From Candidatus Mailhella excrementigallinarum (lineage in GTDB: Bacteria; Desulfobacterota; Desulfovibrionia; Desulfovibrionales; Desulfovibrionaceae), in the NCBI GenBank assembly GCA_944324075.1, contig CALUUZ010000015.1:1-64000 (forward strand): a stretch of 64,000 nt of DNA, written 5' to 3'. A model generated the notes under the pieces. That model searched no databases. It was not told the DNA's origin and was given only the letters and a program-made list of their open reading frames with translations. Below are positions 33,722 to 41,845 of this stretch, piece by piece. A program made the translations under genes and the position numbers. How positions within the stretch are numbered: position 1 is the first letter of the stretch; each line of letters opens with the position of its first letter.

Positions 33722-34672
33722 ATGTTTGGTGAACACACCATTACGGAAGTCCTTGTCTTTGTCGGACTGGTGACGTTTTGTCTCTGGCTTGACCTGTACG
33801 CCCATCGCGGAGACAAGGCTGTTTCGGCCCGTGACGCCGGAATATGGACAGCGGGCTGGGTAAGCCTTGCCCTGCTTTTCTGCGGCTATATCGGCTACAC
33901 CGAAGGCGCGGATCAGGCCCAGCTCTTTCTTGCCGGGTATCTGCTGGAAGAATCCCTTTCCGTGGACAATCTTTTTGTCATGATGGCCATTTTCGGGTCG
34001 TTTTCCGTTCCGGATCATCTGCAGCACCGCGTCCTGTTTTACGGCATTCTCGGCGCCATCGTCATGCGCCTCATCTTCGTGGCGGCGGGCAGCTCTCTGG
34101 TCGCCATGTTCGGGCCTTACGCCCTGGCCGGTTTCGGCGTCTTCGTCATCTGGACCGCGTGGAAGATGTTCCAGGCCATGTACAAGGAAAAAAAGGAGAT
34201 TGTCGACTACTCCGAACACTGGGCCGTGCGCTGGACGCAGAAGTTCATTCCCGTGCATCCGCGTCTGAACGGCCACGATTTCTTCGTCAGGGAACCGTCC
34301 AACGGCAGGCTGATCTGGAAAGCCACCCCGCTTTTCCTCTGCCTTGTGGTTGTGGAAATTTCGGATGTGATGTTCGCCTTTGACTCCGTGCCCGCCATCA
34401 TCGCCATCACGTCCGATCCGTTCCTCGTATACACCAGCAACATTTTCGCCATTCTCGGCATGCGCTCGCTCTATTTCCTGCTTGCGGCCGCCAAGCGCTA
34501 CCTGCGCCACCTGGAAAAGGCCGTCATCGTCATTCTCGCCTACATCGGCACCAAGATGCTTCTTGACGTGGCGGGCGTCGTCCATATTCCGGCCATGGTC
34601 AGCCTGGGGGTTGTGGTCAGCCTGCTCGCCATAGGCATTCTCGCCTCGTTCATTCCCGAGAAGGCGAAGTAG
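33722..34672 (+). CDS. TerC/Alx family membrane protein (probable Mn2+ exporter)
   Basis: The 316-residue protein has about eight or nine hydrophobic helices and the TerC signatures EESLSVDNLFVM and VVEISDVMFAFDSVPA, whose acidic residues are thought to bind metal. Members of this family under yybP-ykoY control export manganese. GAGAGG lies about 8 nt before the ATG. Control by the riboswitch at 33548 strongly supports a role in Mn2+ homeostasis. Confidence 0.92.
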   Translation: MFGEHTITEVLVFVGLVTFCLWLDLYAHRGDKAVSARDAGIWTAGWVSLALLFCGYIGYTEGADQAQLFLAGYLLEESLSVDNLFVMMAIFGSFSVPDHLQHRVLFYGILGAIVMRLIFVAAGSSLVAMFGPYALAGFGVFVIWTAWKMFQAMYKEKKEIVDYSEHWAVRWTQKFIPVHPRLNGHDFFVREPSNGRLIWKATPLFLCLVVVEISDVMFAFDSVPAIIAITSDPFLVYTSNIFAILGMRSLYFLLAAAKRYLRHLEKAVIVILAYIGTKMLLDVAGVVHIPAMVSLGVVVSLLAIGILASFIPEKAK

Positions 34673-34745
34673 CGCCGCGCGGCAGGGAGAGGCTGCTGAC
34701 AAGGCCTGCGCCCCCGTCTTGCGGGAGGGGACAGGCAGTCTGAAA

Positions 34746-34775
34746 GGCCGGGGGCAGACGCTGCTCCCGGCCCTT
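34746..34775 (+). terminator. Terminator after terC
   Basis: GGCCGGG pairs with CCCGGCC and, one mismatch further in, GCAG pairs with CTGC around an ACG loop. A short CTTG tail follows. Confidence 0.55.
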
Positions 34776-34902
34776 GTGCATGTGAAAGCGGCCTTCAGGA
34801 ATTTGCGGGGCATCGACCGGATGCGCGGCTTGCTCCGGATGCCGCCGTGTCGTCGTCAATCCCCGGCGGAGGGGACAACAGTATGAATGCGGGAGACTGA
34901 AC

Positions 34903-35247
34903 GTGCCGAGATGGAAGAACCGCCTGTTTCCGCCGGGAAGGCAGCGTGTTCCGCGCGAAGACCTGATATACGAGATTCTTTCCGTTGTCGAAGAGATACC
35001 GGAGGGACGTGTCGCCACATACGGCCAGATTGCGCGTCTGATCGGCAGGGAGAAAAACGCCAGGCTGGTGGGAAAGGTGCTCGGCATGGCGGAGGAGTAC
35101 GGCGAGTATCCGTGCCACAGAGTCGTCAACCATGCGGGGCGGCTTGTGCCCGGCTGGCCGGAGCAGCGTGCCCTGCTGGAAGCGGAGCGGGTCGTCATGA
35201 AGGATGACCGCCATGTGGATCTGAAGAAATGCCGGTGGGACTGGTAG
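34903..35247 (+). CDS. MGMT-family DNA-binding protein (alkyltransferase-like)
   Basis: The 114 residues form only the C-terminal DNA-binding domain of the methyltransferase family: IYEILSVVEEIPEGRVATYGQIARLIG and the active-site loop as PCHRVVNHAGRL. Canonical ATL proteins replace this Cys with Trp or Ala; here the Cys is kept, so transfer activity is conceivable. The start is GTG 34903 with GGGAG 7 nt upstream, as no in-frame ATG exists nearby. A second, full-length family member lies 220 bp downstream. Confidence 0.85.
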   Translation: MPRWKNRLFPPGRQRVPREDLIYEILSVVEEIPEGRVATYGQIARLIGREKNARLVGKVLGMAEEYGEYPCHRVVNHAGRLVPGWPEQRALLEAERVVMKDDRHVDLKKCRWDW

Positions 35248-35385
35248 CGCATTTTGCTGTTGAAAGTATCTGCCGGCCAGCTCCTGTGTTCCGGCCCGCG
35301 GGGTTTACGCCTGACGCCGGAGCTTGACGCCGCAGGCGAATTGCGGCGACACCGGAGAAGGGGGCGTCGCGCCGGAACCCTGTTC
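35247..35385 (+). repeat. Repeat family A, direct copy without its right terminal hairpin
   Basis: GCGCATTTTGCTGTTGAAAG, CTGTGTTCCGGCCCG, GCCGCAGGCGAATTGCGGC and GACACCGGAGAAGGGGG follow in the standard order; the GAGCATTTTC end is absent. Confidence 0.72.
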
Positions 35386-35467
35386 CGTCCGCTTCCGGGG
35401 CATGTCGACTTCAGGAAGCGCCATAAGTCAGTGGTTCCTTCAGGATATTCCGAAGGGAGGAGATACC

Positions 35468-36001
35468 GTGCATCATGTGACATACCATACGACTCCGCTG
35501 GGAAGGGTCATGCTTGCGGCGGAGGGCGATGCCCTTGTCGGAGTCTGGTTTGAGGGCCAGAAGTATTTTGCGGCTTCCCTGCAGGGCGAGCCGGAAGACG
35601 GCGGCCGCGTTCCGGTGCTGGTTCGGACAGGGGAATGGCTTGATCGCTATTTTGCGGGAGAACGACCCCGGATAGCGGAGCTGAAGCTTGATCCGGCGGG
35701 AAGTGAATTCAGAAAGGCGGTATGGAAGATTCTCTGCCGGATTCCCTACGGAGCAGTGACGACCTACGGAGAAATCGCCCGGGAAATCACCGCCCTGCAC
35801 GGCGGGAAAACAATGTCCGCGCAGGCTGTCGGCGGCGCGGTGGGCCATAATGCGATTTCCGTCATTATCCCCTGTCACCGGGTCGTCGGCTCCACCGGGA
35901 GTCTGACGGGCTACGCCGGAGGGATTGACAGGAAGATCAGGCTCCTGACGCATGAAGGGGCATATTCGGAAAGTTTTTTTGTGCCGAAAGCCTGCGGGTG
36001 A
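35468..36001 (+). CDS. ogt: Methylated-DNA-protein cysteine methyltransferase (Ogt type)
   Basis: The 177-residue protein has both domains: an N-terminal ribonuclease-H-like part (TPLGRVMLAAEGDALVGVWF) and the DNA-binding part with FRKAVWKILCRIPYGAVTTYGEIA and the acceptor Cys in IIPCHRVVGSTGSLTGYAGG. It removes methyl groups from O6-methylguanine in a suicide reaction. GTG 35468 is used because GGGAGG ends 7 nt upstream; the frame upstream is repeat sequence. Confidence 0.93.
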   Translation: MHHVTYHTTPLGRVMLAAEGDALVGVWFEGQKYFAASLQGEPEDGGRVPVLVRTGEWLDRYFAGERPRIAELKLDPAGSEFRKAVWKILCRIPYGAVTTYGEIAREITALHGGKTMSAQAVGGAVGHNAISVIIPCHRVVGSTGSLTGYAGGIDRKIRLLTHEGAYSESFFVPKACG

Positions 36002-36015
36002 CGGCATCTCCCCGG

Positions 36016-36125
36016 GAACGTTCCGCGCTTGTGCATATCTGCCGGCAGGAACACCGGGGCCGGCCCGCAGGTTTCACGCCTGAAGCCGGAGCCTGACGCC
36101 GCAGACGAATTGCGGCGGAGCCTTC
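36016..36125 (+). repeat. Repeat family A, 3'-truncated direct copy
   Basis: The order GAACGTTCCGCGCTTG, ATATCTGCCGGC, GGCCCGCAGGTTTCACGCC and GCCGCAGACGAATTGCGGC identifies it. It lies between convergent ogt and hslU. Confidence 0.7.
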
Positions 36126-36169
36126 GCGCGGCTTCCCGCGCGAAGGCTCAAGCGGTGTTTGAAGATGCG

Positions 36170-37471
36170 CTACAGAATGAACCTGCTCAGATCCGCGTCC
36201 TCGCGCACGTCTTCCAGATTGGCGTTGACATAGGCCTTGTCCACCACGATTTTCTGCCCCCGGCAGTCCGGGGCGTGGAAGGAGATGTCCGCAAGGATTT
36301 TTTCCAGCATGGTATACAGACGGCGCGCGCCGATATTTTCCGTGCGCGCGTTGGTTTCCTCGGCAAAGGCCGCGATTTCCTCCAGCCCCTCCTGCGTGAA
36401 TTCCAGTTCCACGCCTTCCGTGGAAAGCAGGGCGCTGTACTGCTTCTGAAGGGAATTGTCCGGTTCGGTGAGGATGCGCAGAAATTCCGCCTTGCCGAGC
36501 GGCTGAAGCTCCACCCGGAGGGGAAAGCGGCCCTGAAGCTCCGGCACGAGATCGGACGGCTTGCTGAAGTGGAAGGCCCCGGCGGCAATGAACAGAATGT
36601 GATCGGTTCTGATCATGCCGTGCTTGGTGTTCACCGTACTGCCTTCCACAATGGGCAGAAGATCGCGCTGCACGCCCTCGCGGGAAATGTCCGAGGAACG
36701 CTGGGTCGCCGCGCTGCTGGCGATCTTGTCGATTTCGTCGATAAACACGATGCCGCTCTGTTCCACACGCTCGCGGGCCATGTCCACGATGCGTTCCTCA
36801 TCAAGAAGCCCGTCCATGCACTGATCGAGCAGGATGTTCCAGGCCGCGCGGATTTTCATGCGCTTTTTCTGGGTGCGGGGCGGAGCGATGCGCCCCATCA
36901 TGCTCTTCATCTGGCTGCCCAGCTGTTCCATGCCCGGCATGGAGAACATGTCGATCTGAGGGCCGTTTTCCTTTACCTCCACTTCCACCTCGCGGTCGTC
37001 AAGGTAGCCCATGCGCCACTGCTGGCGCAGCTTTTCGCGGGTGGATTCATTGCCGCCGCCGGGCAGCAGCAGATCCAGCAGTCTGTTTTCCGCCGCCTCC
37101 TCCGCCTGCGCGCGCACGCGCTCGTGTTCCTCCTCGCGCACCAGTTTGATGCCCAGTTCCATGAGATCGCGGATCATGGATTCCACGTCGCGTCCCACAT
37201 AGCCGACTTCCGTGTACTTGGTGGCTTCCACCTTGATGAAGGGCGCTCCGGTGAGTCTGGCGAGGCGTCGGGCGATTTCCGTCTTGCCCACGCCCGTCGG
37301 CCCCATGAGGATGATGTTCTTGGGCGCGATTTCGTCGCGCAGTTCGGGGGCAAGCTGCTGCCGCCGCCAGCGGTTGCGTACCGCCACGGCTACCATGCGC
37401 TTGGCCTGTTCCTGTCCGATGATGTATTTGTCCAGCTCCGCCACGATCTGGCGGGGAGTGAGAGAACTCAT
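36170..37471 (-). CDS. hslU: HslU, ATPase subunit of the HslUV protease
   Basis: HslU unfolds proteins and feeds them to the HslV peptidase. The 433-residue protein starts [17 protein letters not shown], has Walker A GPTGVGKT, the GYVGRDVES pore motif, an I domain (about 110-230), Walker [10 protein letters not shown] and the C-terminal DLSRFIL that inserts into HslV. ATG 37471 has GGAG 11 nt upstream, and MSSLTPRQ is the expected start. No hslV lies on either side. Confidence 0.95.
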   Translation of the reverse strand: MSSLTPRQIVAELDKYIIGQEQAKRMVAVAVRNRWRRQQLAPELRDEIAPKNIILMGPTGVGKTEIARRLARLTGAPFIKVEATKYTEVGYVGRDVESMIRDLMELGIKLVREEEHERVRAQAEEAAENRLLDLLLPGGGNESTREKLRQQWRMGYLDDREVEVEVKENGPQIDMFSMPGMEQLGSQMKSMMGRIAPPRTQKKRMKIRAAWNILLDQCMDGLLDEERIVDMARERVEQSGIVFIDEIDKIASSAATQRSSDISREGVQRDLLPIVEGSTVNTKHGMIRTDHILFIAAGAFHFSKPSDLVPELQGRFPLRVELQPLGKAEFLRILTEPDNSLQKQYSALLSTEGVELEFTQEGLEEIAAFAEETNARTENIGARRLYTMLEKILADISFHAPDCRGQKIVVDKAYVNANLEDVREDADLSRFIL

Positions 37472-37705
37472 GATGCCTGTCTCCTTGAAAATGCTTCCGC
37501 TGCCGCCCCGGATATTCCGGAAGGCCGCCGGCCGAAGAGTGTTCTTGTGTGAAGGAACCGCCGATGCAGTCTGCGAATGCGTCAGCTCCATGCCCGGGGA
37601 GGCTTTTGCCTCTTTGGGAAATGCACGCCTGGTCGCCTGGTTGACGGGAAAGGCAGATTTTTCCTCTTTGCGACCTGCGGGCGATCCCGCGGCGCAGAAC
37701 CGCGG

Positions 37706-37730
37706 GAAACGCTTTAATCAGCGTTTCTTT
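37706..37730. other. Hairpin between yqeC and hslU
   Basis: GAAACGCT and AGCGTTTC pair over 8 bp with a 6-nt loop and are followed by TTT on the plus strand. On the minus strand it lies after yqeC and could end that transcript. The gap 37472-37784 holds no gene. Confidence 0.45.
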
Positions 37731-37784
37731 AAATAATGCCGCTTCGGGAAAAGGGAAGGGCGGCGGAGTCCGGCCTTTCCCCGC

Positions 37785-38690
37785 TCATGAGCGCGCGTGC
37801 GGCATTCCGGAGCGTGTTCCCCGTCCCCCTGTCTTGCCCCTCACGAGGATGTTTTCCGGCCCGCCGGAAGCGCGGAGCGTTTCGGTCATGTTCCGGATCA
37901 GACTGCCGCGCCGCGCCGGATCGAGTGCATCTGCCCTGTTCAGCAGGATCAGGCGCGCTGCGTCCGGAGGCGCGCCCCGGAACGGCCCGGCGGGATGCAG
38001 AAGCAGAGCGGCGGCCATGGCCGGGGTGACGGGCGAGTCAGGTTCCGCGCCCAGCAGATCTGCGGCGATTTCAGGGCGGTGGACGGCTTCGGCCAGCGTT
38101 TTTCCCAGCGCGTCCAGCCCCATGACTGCGGCCACGGCATCAGCGCAGGCGGGAATGACGGGTTCGTGAGCGGCGTGAGCCTTGAGAGGAAGCCGGGCCG
38201 CGCCGTCAGCCTCCGCGAGAAGAAGGGGCGAAGGCGCGGAGTCTGGCGGAAAGGCTCTCTCCAGCAGGGTTTTCAGGCGGCAGACATATCCGGGCGGCAG
38301 ACCGCGCAGTTTGCGGCCCGCGGGGCTTTGCTCGATGTCTTCGCCCAGCGCGGCGCATACGGGGGCGCCGTGACGGCGCGGATCGCGCAGCAGGGCAAGC
38401 AGCTCTTCGGCCAGAGCGTCTGGGGGACGGCCGTTCCGCAGCAGGAGCGCATCACAGGGCCGGGGGCTGTGTTCGTTTTCCTGCGGGCGCGTTCCCGGAG
38501 CGCGATTCCGCAGCGGGGGCACAAAGATGCGGGTGGTGGGAGCAATGACGCAGGATCGCCCGGAAGCGGCGAAAATATCCGTCAGATCGGCAATGAGGCT
38601 GGTCTTGCCGCCCGCGCCGGTGACGGCAAGGCAGCAGACGCCGGGATGCGCGTTCAGGAAGGAAAGAAGCGGGGCAAGAGGCTGCGGCAC
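37785..38690 (-). CDS. yqeC: Selenium cofactor biosynthesis protein YqeC
   Basis: The 301-residue protein has a P-loop (LAVTGAGGKTSL near residue 28), TTRIFVP, LLAEADGAARLPLKAH and PVIPACADAVAAVMGLDALGK, the conserved blocks of YqeC. The family co-occurs with SelD and selenium-dependent molybdenum hydroxylases and is thought to help build their cofactor. GTG 38690 is preceded by GGAG 7 nt upstream, as no suitable ATG exists. Together with the Sec-containing SelD at 7388 it points to active selenium metabolism; no molybdenum hydroxylase lies in the window. Confidence 0.88.
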   Translation of the reverse strand: MPQPLAPLLSFLNAHPGVCCLAVTGAGGKTSLIADLTDIFAASGRSCVIAPTTRIFVPPLRNRAPGTRPQENEHSPRPCDALLLRNGRPPDALAEELLALLRDPRRHGAPVCAALGEDIEQSPAGRKLRGLPPGYVCRLKTLLERAFPPDSAPSPLLLAEADGAARLPLKAHAAHEPVIPACADAVAAVMGLDALGKTLAEAVHRPEIAADLLGAEPDSPVTPAMAAALLLHPAGPFRGAPPDAARLILLNRADALDPARRGSLIRNMTETLRASGGPENILVRGKTGGRGTRSGMPHARS

Positions 38691-38844
38691 GATATGTCTC
38701 CGGAGCCGAGCATAACCTTTTCCGCGGGGCAGGGGAAGGCCGCAGGAACGGACCACGGCGTCCGAACGCCGGAAGGGAAGGCAAAACCTCTTTACCCCCG
38801 GCGGACTGCGGGGTAACATGGAAAACGGCCGCGTTACCGCGTTA

Positions 38845-39028
38845 GAGCGTTTTGCTCTTGAAAATATCTGCACGGTCAGGACCCTGTGTTCCGGCCCGCA
38901 GGTTTCATGCCTGAAGCCGTCGCTCTGCGCCGCAAGTAAATTGCGGCGACACCGGAGAAGAGGGGGAGTCGCGGCTTCAGTTTCGCTTCGCTTGACTCCG
39001 GGAGCATTTTCAAAACGAAAATGTTCTG
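38845..39028 (+). repeat. Repeat family A, full direct copy
   Basis: It runs from GAGCGTTTTGCTCTTGAAAA through CTGTGTTCCGGCCCGCAGG and GCCGCAAGTAAATTGCGGC to GAGCATTTTCAAAACGAAAA. It ends 12 bp before the start codon of the sigma-54 activator and fills most of the gap 38691-39039. Confidence 0.85.
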
Positions 39029-39039
39029 CAGAACGGCAG

Positions 39040-41082
39040 ATGAACATGGAACACCTCCGCAACAACCCAGACTATCACCGCCGCCTTCTGGCGGAATGGC
39101 GGAAGCTCCTGCGCGGGGAAATGGTGGACCCGCGCATAGTGCGGGAACCCATCTATTCATCCTGGATACGCTCGCGCGGGTGGAAGGTCGATCCCGAGCA
39201 GGAGCTCGTCCATTCCATTCCGCAGGAAGAACTTGATCTGCTGCTGGAAGAGGAATCCCAGCTTCTTGACATTACGACTCCGGTCATGATGCAGCTTGTG
39301 GACATACTGGGCAAGACCGGAAACTCCCTTGTGCTGGCCAATGCCCGGGGCATTGTGCTGAAGGTGTTCAATTCGGACGAGCGTGCCCGGCCCCGGCCGG
39401 TGAAGCCGGGTGATTTCAAGCGTGAGGCCCTGCTGGGAACGGCGGGGCTGAGTACGGCCCTGCAGATACGGGAACCCGTGGAAGTGGTGGCGGAAGAACA
39501 TTACCGCCGCATGTGGCATAACCATACCTGCGTGGCGGCTCCGATTTTCGATTCGCGGGGAGGGATGCTCGGCGCGATAAGCGTGACGTCAAACCGGGAA
39601 GCCTTCCATCATCATACGGTTCCGTTCATCCGCATGACAGCCAAGCATATTTCCGAGCAGTTCCGTCTGCATGAACTGCTGGCCGAGCAGAAGGCGCTCA
39701 TTGAAATGATGGATGACGGCATCATCATGCTGGACTGCGACGGCGGCATCACCACCATCAACAGCAGGGCCTCCCTTGTCCTCGGCGTGGATGCGCCCCT
39801 GGCGGGAAAGTCCGTCCGCAGCCTGTTCCTGCCGTTCCCGCAGCTCAGACTGATCGAGCAGGGGCAGGCCTTTTACAATGAGGAAGTAACCATTCAGATG
39901 CCCGAGCATGCCTCCTGTTCCTGCATCCTTTCCTTTATTCCGAAAGATGCGGACGGAGGGGGAGGCGTACTGATCCTGCGGGATATTTCCCGTATGAGGG
40001 AGTACGCTTCGCGCGTCAGCGGATCGAAGGCGAGCTTTACATTCCGGAACATCATCGGGCAGTCGTCCGTCATGCAGAATGCCGTCGGCCAGGCCCGCCG
40101 GATCGCGCGCCATGATATGGGCGTGCTGATTCTTGGAGAGAGCGGCACGGGCAAGGAGCTTTTCGCGCAGGCGATACACAACGCGAGCCTCAGGCGCGAG
40201 CAGCCGTTCGTCATTGTCAACTGCGGGGCGCTGCCGCGCGATCTGGTGCAGTCCGAGCTGTTCGGCTATACCGAGGGTGCGTTTACCGGGGCCAGCAAGG
40301 GGGGGAGGATCGGCAAGTTTGAGCTTGCCGACAGGGGAACCATTTTTCTGGATGAAATAGGCGAAATGCCCATGGATGCCCAGATTAACCTCCTGCGGCT
40401 GATCCAGAATCAGGAGGTCATGCGCATCGGCGACAAAATGGCCCGTCCGGTGAATGTCCGCATCATCGCGGCCACCAACCGCGATCTTCATGAAGCCGTG
40501 CGGCAGAAGCAGTTTCGCGAAGACCTGCTGTACCGTCTGAACGGCTTTACCCTGCGGGTTCCTCCGCTGCGGGAGCGGCTTGAAGATATTGAGGAGTTGA
40601 TCAATTTCTTTCTGTCGCGCATCAGTTCCCGTTCTCCGGAGTTCCGGAGCCGCGTGTTCAGCAGCAGCGCCGTGGAAGCCCTGAAAAGAAGACCGTGGCC
40701 GGGGAATGTCCGGGAACTGGAAAATGTCGTGGAGCGCGCTGTCTACATGTCTGCGGGACGTATCATTCAGGAGGAGGATCTGGGAGAGCTGGCCGTCCCT
40801 CCGTCTGAGTCCGTGCGGGAAGAAGCGCTTTCCCCGCTCGGCAGGTCGGAAAGAAGCCGGCTTGAGGCGCTTCTGACCCGCTGCCGGGGCAATGTGCGGG
40901 AGGCTGCCCGTGAGCTGGGCTGCTCTCAGAGTTTCCTGTACGCGAAAATAGCGCGGCACGGCATGAAGGCGCGTGATTTCAGGATACTGGGCGCGCCCGC
41001 ACGGGAAGGAACGCGGACGCTGAATGATCTTTCTCCCGCGCAGATAGAAAGGCTGTTCATGCTGCTGGGCGAGGATACATAG
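39040..41082 (+). CDS. Sigma-54-dependent activator (GAF/PAS-AAA-Fis)
   Basis: The 680-residue protein has an N-terminal GAF-like sensor (about 60-200), a PAS domain (about 215-320), the AAA+ domain with Walker A GESGTGKE at 366, [16 protein letters not shown] and the arginine-finger region, and a C-terminal Fis helix-turn-helix (GNVREAARELGCSQSFLYAKI). With no receiver domain it probably senses a small molecule directly. ATG 39040 or 39046 could be the start; neither has a clear ribosome-binding site. It is immediately upstream of the TRAP/TAXI operon, whose sigma-54 promoter at 41762 it most likely drives. Confidence 0.9.
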   Translation: MNMEHLRNNPDYHRRLLAEWRKLLRGEMVDPRIVREPIYSSWIRSRGWKVDPEQELVHSIPQEELDLLLEEESQLLDITTPVMMQLVDILGKTGNSLVLANARGIVLKVFNSDERARPRPVKPGDFKREALLGTAGLSTALQIREPVEVVAEEHYRRMWHNHTCVAAPIFDSRGGMLGAISVTSNREAFHHHTVPFIRMTAKHISEQFRLHELLAEQKALIEMMDDGIIMLDCDGGITTINSRASLVLGVDAPLAGKSVRSLFLPFPQLRLIEQGQAFYNEEVTIQMPEHASCSCILSFIPKDADGGGGVLILRDISRMREYASRVSGSKASFTFRNIIGQSSVMQNAVGQARRIARHDMGVLILGESGTGKELFAQAIHNASLRREQPFVIVNCGALPRDLVQSELFGYTEGAFTGASKGGRIGKFELADRGTIFLDEIGEMPMDAQINLLRLIQNQEVMRIGDKMARPVNVRIIAATNRDLHEAVRQKQFREDLLYRLNGFTLRVPPLRERLEDIEELINFFLSRISSRSPEFRSRVFSSSAVEALKRRPWPGNVRELENVVERAVYMSAGRIIQEEDLGELAVPPSESVREEALSPLGRSERSRLEALLTRCRGNVREAARELGCSQSFLYAKIARHGMKARDFRILGAPAREGTRTLNDLSPAQIERLFMLLGEDT

Positions 41083-41159
41083 GGCCGCCGGAGGTGCGTG
41101 CGCAGCGGGTATGGAGCGGCGTGCGCCGGAAAAGCCTCGGCCCGCAATTTTCGGCCTGC

Positions 41160-41338
41160 CCGCGCCGTGCGCGAGCGGCGTCCGCAACGCGTTTTGCGCC
41201 TGTGGCCGGGGGCACCGCCCCATCCCTTTCCCGGGATTGCCGCAATTCACTTGCGGCGCCACGCTCCGGCTTCGGGTGTGAAGCCTGGGCCGGAGTACGG
41301 GGCTTGGCCGGAAGATACGTTCAGACGTAACATGCTCC
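41160..41338 (-). repeat. Repeat family A, diverged inverted copy
   Basis: GCCGCAATTCACTTGCGGC, CACGCTCCGGCTTCGGGTGTGAA and GGAAGATACGTTCAGACG mark it. It lies between the activator and the hairpin at 41380. Confidence 0.65.
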
Positions 41339-41379
41339 AGACAGCACAAGCCACGCAGAGCTGGGACACCATCATTCCG

Positions 41380-41410
41380 AGAGGGCATTCCCATGACGGG
41401 AATGCCCTCT
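41380..41410 (+). terminator. Terminator-like hairpin downstream of the activator gene
   Basis: AGAGGGCATTCCC and GGGAATGCCCTCT form a perfect 13-bp stem with a 5-nt loop. No T-run follows. Confidence 0.55.
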
Positions 41411-41450
41411 GCTCGTCTTCCGTTCTCTGGATACGCAAAAAGAATTTCTG

Positions 41451-41630
41451 GAGCGTTTTGCTCTTGAAAATATCTGCCGGCCAGAACCTGTGTTCTGGCC
41501 CGCAGGTTTTACGCCGCCACCGTCGTTCTGCGCCGCAAGTGAATTGCGGCGACACCGGAGAAGGGGGGCGTCGCGGCTTCAGTCTCGCCTTGCTCGACTC
41601 CGTAGAGCATTTCATAAGTGAAATGTTTTG
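41451..41630 (+). repeat. Repeat family A, full direct copy
   Basis: GAGCGTTTTGCTCTTGAAAA, GCCAGAACCTGTGTTCTGGC, GCCGCAAGTGAATTGCGGC, GACACCGGAGAAGGGGG and GAGCATTTCATAAGTGAAATG occur in the standard order. Note that the second hairpin keeps pairing (CCAGAAC with GTTCTGG) where other copies have CCGGA/TCCGG. Confidence 0.85.
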
Positions 41631-41761
41631 ATGAAGAATAGTGAGTAAAATTTTGGAAAATTATGGAAAAAAACGGATCAAGTTTCCTCACGAACTAAAG
41701 AAGATATTGTAATACGCTGTAATTATAATATAAACAAAAATGGAAAAGCATCCGTCTGTTC

Positions 41762-41777
41762 TGGCACGTTATTTGTA
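41762..41777 (+). promoter_or_regulatory. Sigma-54 promoter of the TAXI-TRAP operon
   Basis: TGGCACGTTATTTGTA fits TGGCACG-N4-TTGCW at all positions but one, with correct GG-GC spacing. The start should fall near 41787, inside the dyad at 41779. The AT-rich 41640-41760 just upstream has repeated GGAAAA boxes that could be activator sites. Confidence 0.7.
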
Positions 41778-41778
41778 T

Positions 41779-41797
41779 GACTCTTCACAAGAGTCCG
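41779..41797. promoter_or_regulatory. Dyad at the transcription start, shared with the dctP leader
   Basis: GACTCTT (41779-41785) and AAGAGTC (41789-41795) are a perfect inverted repeat with a 3-bp centre. Bases 41782-41797 match 15 of 16 bases at 15045-15060. An in-frame ATG at 41777 is rejected as start because it overlaps this site and lacks a ribosome-binding site. Confidence 0.5.
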
Positions 41798-41845
41798 GTA
41801 TCCGGAGCCGGAATGCCCGCAATTTTCTTACAGTTCGGAGTCACG

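Noticed and set aside
37472..37784. hslV expected next to hslU
   Set aside because: No frame here shows the N-terminal Thr protease signature; hslV must be elsewhere or absent.
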